A stretch of DNA of 35,267 bases from Anthropogastromicrobium sp963652495 (lineage in GTDB: Bacteria > Bacillota > Clostridia > Lachnospirales > Lachnospiraceae). The stretch is from assembly GCA_963652495.1 (NCBI GenBank), contig CAVJTU010000025.1, positions 1 to 35,267 of the forward strand, given 5' to 3'. The notes below the pieces were generated by a model that saw only the letters and a program-made list of their open reading frames with translations, did no database searches and was not told the DNA's origin. Below are positions 31,154 to 35,267 of this stretch, one piece after another; the stretch's first letter is position 1; each line of letters opens with the position of its first letter. Position numbers and translations under genes: made by a program.

Positions 31154-33067
31154 ATGGAAAAGAAGAGAGTATTGGCAGCAGCACTCGCGGCATTGACTGC
31201 AGCAGCAATGACACCGGCAGCAGTGATGGCGGACGAGGAAGAGGGTCTTAGTTCGTTTCATACATATGCGATTGCAACAAGCGAGATGGAGACATTTTGT
31301 ATTCAGAAGACACAAAATTCTAAGGAATTAAATGTCCTGACGAACTGCTTCGATGGTCTTCTTGGTGTAGACAAAAGCGGAAAGCTGGTTCCGGCGGTTG
31401 CAAAGGAATGGGGAAGCGATGATAATGGAAAGACATGGACATTTAAATTAAGAGATGATGTTACATGGGTTGATTATCAGGGAAATGAGAAGGCAAAGTT
31501 GACTGCGATGGATTTCGCAAATGGTCTTGAGTATGTATTGAATTACTGGAAGAATGGTTCCAGCAATACTTCCATGCCGATTGAAATGATCGAGGGCGCT
31601 TCCGAGTACTACGAGTATACAAAGAGTCTGGATGAGGAGACTGCACTTGCGTTAGGTACCGACAAATTTCTTGAGATGACAGGCATTGAGGTGCCGGATG
31701 ATTATACATATGTTGTAAATTGTCTGACGGAGATTCCTTATTTTGATACTGTCTGCACGTATGGATGTATGTATCCGATTTCAGGTGAGCTGTTGGACGA
31801 GCTTGGCGCAGCAGGATATCAGGCTGTCAGCTACGATGAGCTTTGGTACAATGGACCGTATACGATCACGGAATACATTCAGGGGAATGAGAAAATCTTA
31901 ACGAGAAATGATTCCTGGTATGATACGGACAGTACAACCTTCGATGAGGTTGACATTAAGATGGTCGATTCTCTTGATACCGCATTTCAGCTGTATCAGA
32001 CAGGAGAGCTTGATCATGTAGAGCTGACAGAGAGCAATGTCAAGATCATTTCGGAGAATGAAGATAATGAGTATCATGATCAGCTTGTTGAGACACTTCC
32101 GGCGAAGTATTCCTACCAGCTGAAGTTTGATTATAATAAGAAAAATGAAGATGGTACACCGGATACGAACTGGAATACCGCAATTGCAAATACCGCATTT
32201 CGTCAGAGCTTATATTACGGACTTGATTTCACGACATTCTATGCGCGAAGCAATGCGATCAATCCGTTAAAGTGTGAGAATAACGCATATACGATGACAG
32301 GCGTTTGTTTCAAATCTGACGGAACAGATTATGTTGATCTGGTTTTGGACAGACTGGGCATTGGTGATTACAACGGCGAGACTATGGTTCGTCTGAATAA
32401 GGAGAAATTTGAAGAAAAGAAGGCACAGGCAATCGAAGAGCTGACGGCAGCTGGTGTTACCTTCCCGATTGAGTGCGACTATTACATTGCAGGCGGCGAT
32501 CAGACAGCAGCCGATACCGCACAGGTATTAAAGCAGGCATTTTCCGATTGCCTTGGAGATGATTACATTCAGTTTACGATTAAAGAATACATCAGCAGCT
32601 ATGCGCAGGAGGTACGTACACCGCATCTGTTCTCTATTGCGATCAGCGGCTGGAGTGCCGACTATGGCGATCCGCAGAACTTTATGGCACAGGAAGTGTA
32701 TGGCAGCGATAACGCTGTATTCTCAAATGAAGTAACCTATGCAAATGAACTGACAGAGGAGGATGCCCCTGAACTGGTTGCAGAGTACAAGACTTTTACC
32801 GAGATGGTAGACGCAGCAAATGCCATTACCGATGACATGGATGCCCGCTACGAAGCATATGCAGATGCAGAGGCTTATATGATCGAGAATGTTTTATCGC
32901 TTCCGGTATATTACAAGATCAACTGGCAGCTGACTCATGTAAATGATTACAGTAAGATCTCAGCACCATTTGGTATTGTATGTAATTACCGTTATGTAAA
33001 TTATGAGACTTCTAAGGATGCATATACGACAGAACAGTATGAGGCTTTTGAGGCAGCAGCAAAGTAA
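31154..33067 (+). CDS. Oligopeptide-binding protein OppA-like, copy 1
   Basis: This 637-residue extracellular solute-binding protein of family 5 captures peptides for an Opp/Dpp-type ABC importer. Family features are LTNCFDGLLGVDKSGKLVPAVAKEW, GKTWTFKLRDDVTWVDYQG, the central NTAFRQSLYYGLD and the C-terminal VLSLPVYYKINWQLTHV. The signal peptide (MEKKRVLAAALAALTAAAMT, then PAAVMA and D) has a signal peptidase I site but no lipobox cysteine. ATG 31154 has AAGGAGG at 31138-31144; TTG 31148 is too close to it. No permease or ATPase genes are in the window. The miniature element lies directly upstream. Confidence 0.92.
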   Translation: MEKKRVLAAALAALTAAAMTPAAVMADEEEGLSSFHTYAIATSEMETFCIQKTQNSKELNVLTNCFDGLLGVDKSGKLVPAVAKEWGSDDNGKTWTFKLRDDVTWVDYQGNEKAKLTAMDFANGLEYVLNYWKNGSSNTSMPIEMIEGASEYYEYTKSLDEETALALGTDKFLEMTGIEVPDDYTYVVNCLTEIPYFDTVCTYGCMYPISGELLDELGAAGYQAVSYDELWYNGPYTITEYIQGNEKILTRNDSWYDTDSTTFDEVDIKMVDSLDTAFQLYQTGELDHVELTESNVKIISENEDNEYHDQLVETLPAKYSYQLKFDYNKKNEDGTPDTNWNTAIANTAFRQSLYYGLDFTTFYARSNAINPLKCENNAYTMTGVCFKSDGTDYVDLVLDRLGIGDYNGETMVRLNKEKFEEKKAQAIEELTAAGVTFPIECDYYIAGGDQTAADTAQVLKQAFSDCLGDDYIQFTIKEYISSYAQEVRTPHLFSIAISGWSADYGDPQNFMAQEVYGSDNAVFSNEVTYANELTEEDAPELVAEYKTFTEMVDAANAITDDMDARYEAYADAEAYMIENVLSLPVYYKINWQLTHVNDYSKISAPFGIVCNYRYVNYETSKDAYTTEQYEAFEAAAK

Positions 33068-33097
33068 AGAAGCAGCATGAACTATTCATTACTTCGC

Positions 33098-33109
33098 AGT
33101 TTTGCTAAA
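33098..33109 (-). promoter_or_regulatory. Operator-like site before the second OppA-like gene
   Basis: On the minus strand this reads TTTAGCAAAACT, identical over 12 bases to the core of the operator-like repeats at 21116-21132. It lies 18 bp upstream of the -35 box at 33127. Binding by the XRE-cupin regulator is inferred only from this match. Confidence 0.4.
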
Positions 33110-33126
33110 GTAAAGCAAAAAAGTGC

Positions 33127-33155
33127 TTGACAACAGCAACACAGAATAATATAAT
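33127..33155 (+). promoter_or_regulatory. Consensus promoter of the second OppA-like gene
   Basis: A perfect TTGACA (33127-33132), a 17-bp spacer and a perfect TATAAT (33150-33155) form the strongest promoter of the window. Transcription would start near 33162. Confidence 0.9.
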
Positions 33156-33183
33156 AAAAAACAGCTGAATAACGAAAGAAAAG

Positions 33184-33239
33184 AAAGCAAAGGATAATCA
33201 ATGGCGATTAGAAGTGCCATTGTTTCCTTTGCTTTTTTA
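33184..33239 (+). terminator. Intrinsic terminator/attenuator in the leader
   Basis: An 11-bp outer and a 7-bp inner stem (33184-33205 with 33216-33235, with a small internal bulge) are followed by TTTTTTAT. It lies only about 20 bases after the predicted transcription start and before the coding region. Transcription would therefore often end as a short RNA of about 75-80 bases unless antitermination occurs. A ribosome site and in-frame ATG (33201) lie within the stem. Confidence 0.8.
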
Positions 33240-33290
33240 TTGGTATCCGGCATTAAGGGGCGGCCTTCCCGGCAGCGAAAGGAGCAGATT

Positions 33291-35204
33291 ATGAAAAATA
33301 AGAAAACACTTGCGGTGACACTTGCAGCAGCAATGGCAGCGGCGATGGCACCAACAGCAGCGATGGCAGATGAGACTGAGGGACTGACATCTTATTACAC
33401 GTACCAGACAGCAGCCAATGAGATGGAGACATTTTGTATCCAAAATTCCCAGAGTGCAAAGGAACTTCAGGTTTTGACAAACTGTGTAGACGGACTTCTT
33501 TCCATGGACACGAAGGGCGAGCTGATTGCCGGCATTGCAAAAGAGTGGGGTACTGAGGATAATGGAAAGACCTGGACATTCAATTTAAGAGATGATGTTA
33601 CCTGGGTTGACTACCAGGGCAATGAGATGGCAAAGCTGACCGCGATGGATTTTGCATATGGTCTTGAGTTTACATTGAACTATTGGAAGAACGGAGCCAC
33701 CAATACTTCCATGCCGATTGAGATGATCGAAGGCGCTTCCGAGTATTATGAGTATACAAAGGGACTTGACGAAGAAGCAGCCATGAATATCGACATTCAG
33801 GAGTTTCTTGATATGACAGGTATTGAAGTGCCGGATGATTATACATTTGTTGTAAACTGTCTGGCAGAGATCCCATATTTCGATACCGTATGTACATATG
33901 CATGTATGTATCCGGTGTCAGGCGCACTTCTTGAAAGTATTGGTGCAGACGGTTATCTGGCAGCCAGCTACGATCAGATCTGGTACGACGGACCGTATAC
34001 CATCACCGAGTACATTCAGGGCAATGAGAAGATCTTAACCAGAAATGAGTCCTGGTACGATACAGACAGCACTACATTTGATGAAGTCGTAATTAAGATG
34101 GTCGATTCTCTTGATACCGCATTCCAGCTGTATGAGACAGGAGAACTTGATGCAGTAGAACTGACAGAGAGCAACTTAAAGATCATCAGCGAGGATGAGA
34201 ATAACCAGTATCACGATCAGCTTGTTGAGACTCGTCCGGACAAGTATTCCTGGCAGATGAAGTTTAATTTCAATAAGTTGGATTCCGATGGAAATCCTGA
34301 TACAAACTGGAATACCGCAATCGCAAATCTGGCATTCCGAAAGAGCCTGTATTACGGACTGGATCTGGAAAGCTACTATGCAAGAACAAATGCGATCAAT
34401 CCGTTAAAGTGTGAGAATAATGCATATACCATGAAGGGACTTTGCTTTACTTCTGATGGTACTGATTATGTAGATCTTGTTCTTGACAGACTGGGTATCG
34501 GAGAGTACAACGGCGAGACAATGGTTCGTCTCGATGCAGACAAGTTTGCTGAGTATAAGGCACAGGCTATCGAGGAACTGACAGCAGCAGGCGTCACTTT
34601 CCCGGTTGAGTGTGATTACTATATTGCAAGCGGCAACCAGACAGCAGCCGATACTGCACAGGTATTAAAGCAGGCATTCTCAGAGTCTTTAGGTGATGAT
34701 TTTATCACATTAAATATTAAGGAATATGTCAGCAGCTTTGCTCAGGAAGTTCGTATTCCTCATCTGTTCTCCATCGCAATCAGCGGCTGGGGTGCTGACT
34801 ATGGTGATCCTCAGAACTTCATGGTTCAGGAAACCTACGGAAATGATAATGCATACTTCTCCACTTCATATACTTATGCAAATGAGCTGACCGAGGAGGA
34901 TTCACCGGAGTTAGTTGCAACCTATAAGACCTTTACCGAGATGGTAGATGCAGCAAATGCCATCACAGGGGACATGGATGCACGTTATGAGGCATATGCA
35001 GATGCAGAGGCTTACATGATCGAGAACGTGCTGTCGCTGCCGCTGTACTATAATATTCATTGGCAGCTGACTCATGTAAATGATTACAGCAAGGTAAACA
35101 GCCTGTATGGTATCATTAGCGGATATCGTTACGTAAACTTCGAGACATCTAAGGAAGCGTATACCACAGAGCAGTATGAAGCATTTGCAGCAGCTGCAAA
35201 CTAA
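33291..35204 (+). CDS. Oligopeptide-binding protein OppA-like, copy 2
   Basis: This paralogue of the preceding gene has the same length (637 residues) and long identical stretches, so it arose by tandem duplication. The signal peptide (MKNKKTLAVTLAAAMAAAMA, then PTAAMA and D) again lacks a lipobox cysteine. The binding-protein core has the same family features (VLTNCVDGLLSMDTKGEL, NLAFRKSLYYGLD, HLFSIAISGWGADYGDPQNF). ATG 33291 has AAAGGAG upstream and gives a standard signal peptide. The frame continues to ATG 33201, which would add 30 residues with a hydrophobic stretch. It has its own strong promoter and leader terminator, so it is regulated separately from copy 1. A repeat follows its stop. 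Confidence 0.92.
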   Translation: MKNKKTLAVTLAAAMAAAMAPTAAMADETEGLTSYYTYQTAANEMETFCIQNSQSAKELQVLTNCVDGLLSMDTKGELIAGIAKEWGTEDNGKTWTFNLRDDVTWVDYQGNEMAKLTAMDFAYGLEFTLNYWKNGATNTSMPIEMIEGASEYYEYTKGLDEEAAMNIDIQEFLDMTGIEVPDDYTFVVNCLAEIPYFDTVCTYACMYPVSGALLESIGADGYLAASYDQIWYDGPYTITEYIQGNEKILTRNESWYDTDSTTFDEVVIKMVDSLDTAFQLYETGELDAVELTESNLKIISEDENNQYHDQLVETRPDKYSWQMKFNFNKLDSDGNPDTNWNTAIANLAFRKSLYYGLDLESYYARTNAINPLKCENNAYTMKGLCFTSDGTDYVDLVLDRLGIGEYNGETMVRLDADKFAEYKAQAIEELTAAGVTFPVECDYYIASGNQTAADTAQVLKQAFSESLGDDFITLNIKEYVSSFAQEVRIPHLFSIAISGWGADYGDPQNFMVQETYGNDNAYFSTSYTYANELTEEDSPELVATYKTFTEMVDAANAITGDMDARYEAYADAEAYMIENVLSLPLYYNIHWQLTHVNDYSKVNSLYGIISGYRYVNFETSKEAYTTEQYEAFAAAAN

Positions 35205-35212
35205 TAAAATGA

Positions 35213-35267
35213 ATACCAGGGTCAAAAGGTCAGAAAGCCGATGCAAGCTTGCTTGCAAGAGGATTTT
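35213..35267 (+). repeat. Second copy of the ATACCAGGG intergenic repeat, cut by window
   Basis: Bases 35213-35239 match 11610-11636 with 24 of 27 identities, beginning ATACCAGGG and continuing AAAAGGTCA and AAAGCCG. As at asnS, it begins just after a stop codon. GCAAGCTTGC-type pairing begins a hairpin that is cut off by the window end, so it is probably also the terminator of the gene before it. Confidence 0.6.

Noticed and set aside
1..35267. CRISPR array, tRNA or rRNA genes, prophage or origin of replication
   Set aside because: No regularly spaced repeats, no tRNA-like cloverleaf, no rRNA sequence, no phage structural genes and no DnaA-box cluster were seen.

Overview
The window looks like a chromosomal segment of an anaerobic Firmicute, most likely a Lachnospiraceae-type Clostridium. 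This is inferred from strong AGGAGG-type ribosome sites, many intrinsic terminators, TTGACA/TATAAT promoters, a bacterial 2x[4Fe-4S] ferredoxin, a SpoIID-like protein and the gene families present. No rRNA, tRNA or CRISPR array was seen.

Layout. (1) 54-3540 is a four-gene transposable element: a zinc-finger/DUF6431-like protein, a DD(35)E transposase, an ExeA/TnsC-like ATPase and a small ribbon-helix-helix protein. It has TGTCACGC terminal inverted repeats and subterminal AT-rich repeats but no target-site duplication. (2) 3541-9982 is a damaged or rebuilt type III restriction-modification locus: an ORF truncated at the element boundary, a Mod methyltransferase with an abnormal N-terminus and striking DNA palindromes in its coding region, a YhcG/DUF1016 PD-(D/E)XK nuclease and a Res helicase-nuclease. 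(3) 10118-18373 is a housekeeping block: asnS, a YhaO/SbcD-like phosphoesterase that has lost metal ligands, its YhaN-like membrane-anchored ATPase partner, an ABC-F protein, a TraX-family membrane protein, apt and a GNAT acetyltransferase. (4) 18421-20921 on the minus strand holds a SpoIID-like/peptidoglycan-binding protein and a lactonase-type beta-propeller. (5) 21076-25614 is a polyamine uptake operon: an XRE-cupin regulator followed by potA, potB, potC and potD. (6) 25622-30694 carries a ferredoxin, a MerR-type regulator (minus strand) and a heterodimeric ABC exporter. (7) 30949-35204 carries two tandem paralogous 637-residue oligopeptide-binding proteins.

The most interesting structures are not genes. 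Two copies of a miniature inverted-repeat element (17141-17236 and 30949-31108) are each flanked by a perfect 8-bp target duplication, and they differ by exactly one 64-bp internal deletion between GCGAA repeats. A 40-bp perfect palindrome, competing with a 14-bp hairpin, lies inside the conserved part of the mod gene. The leader of the second oligopeptide-binding gene carries a strong promoter followed at once by an intrinsic terminator that overlaps an in-frame upstream start. A second intergenic repeat family (11606-11778, and again at the window end) and a 12-bp operator-like motif shared by two promoters are also reported.

All family assignments come from motif reading and memory of the families. 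No database search was run.
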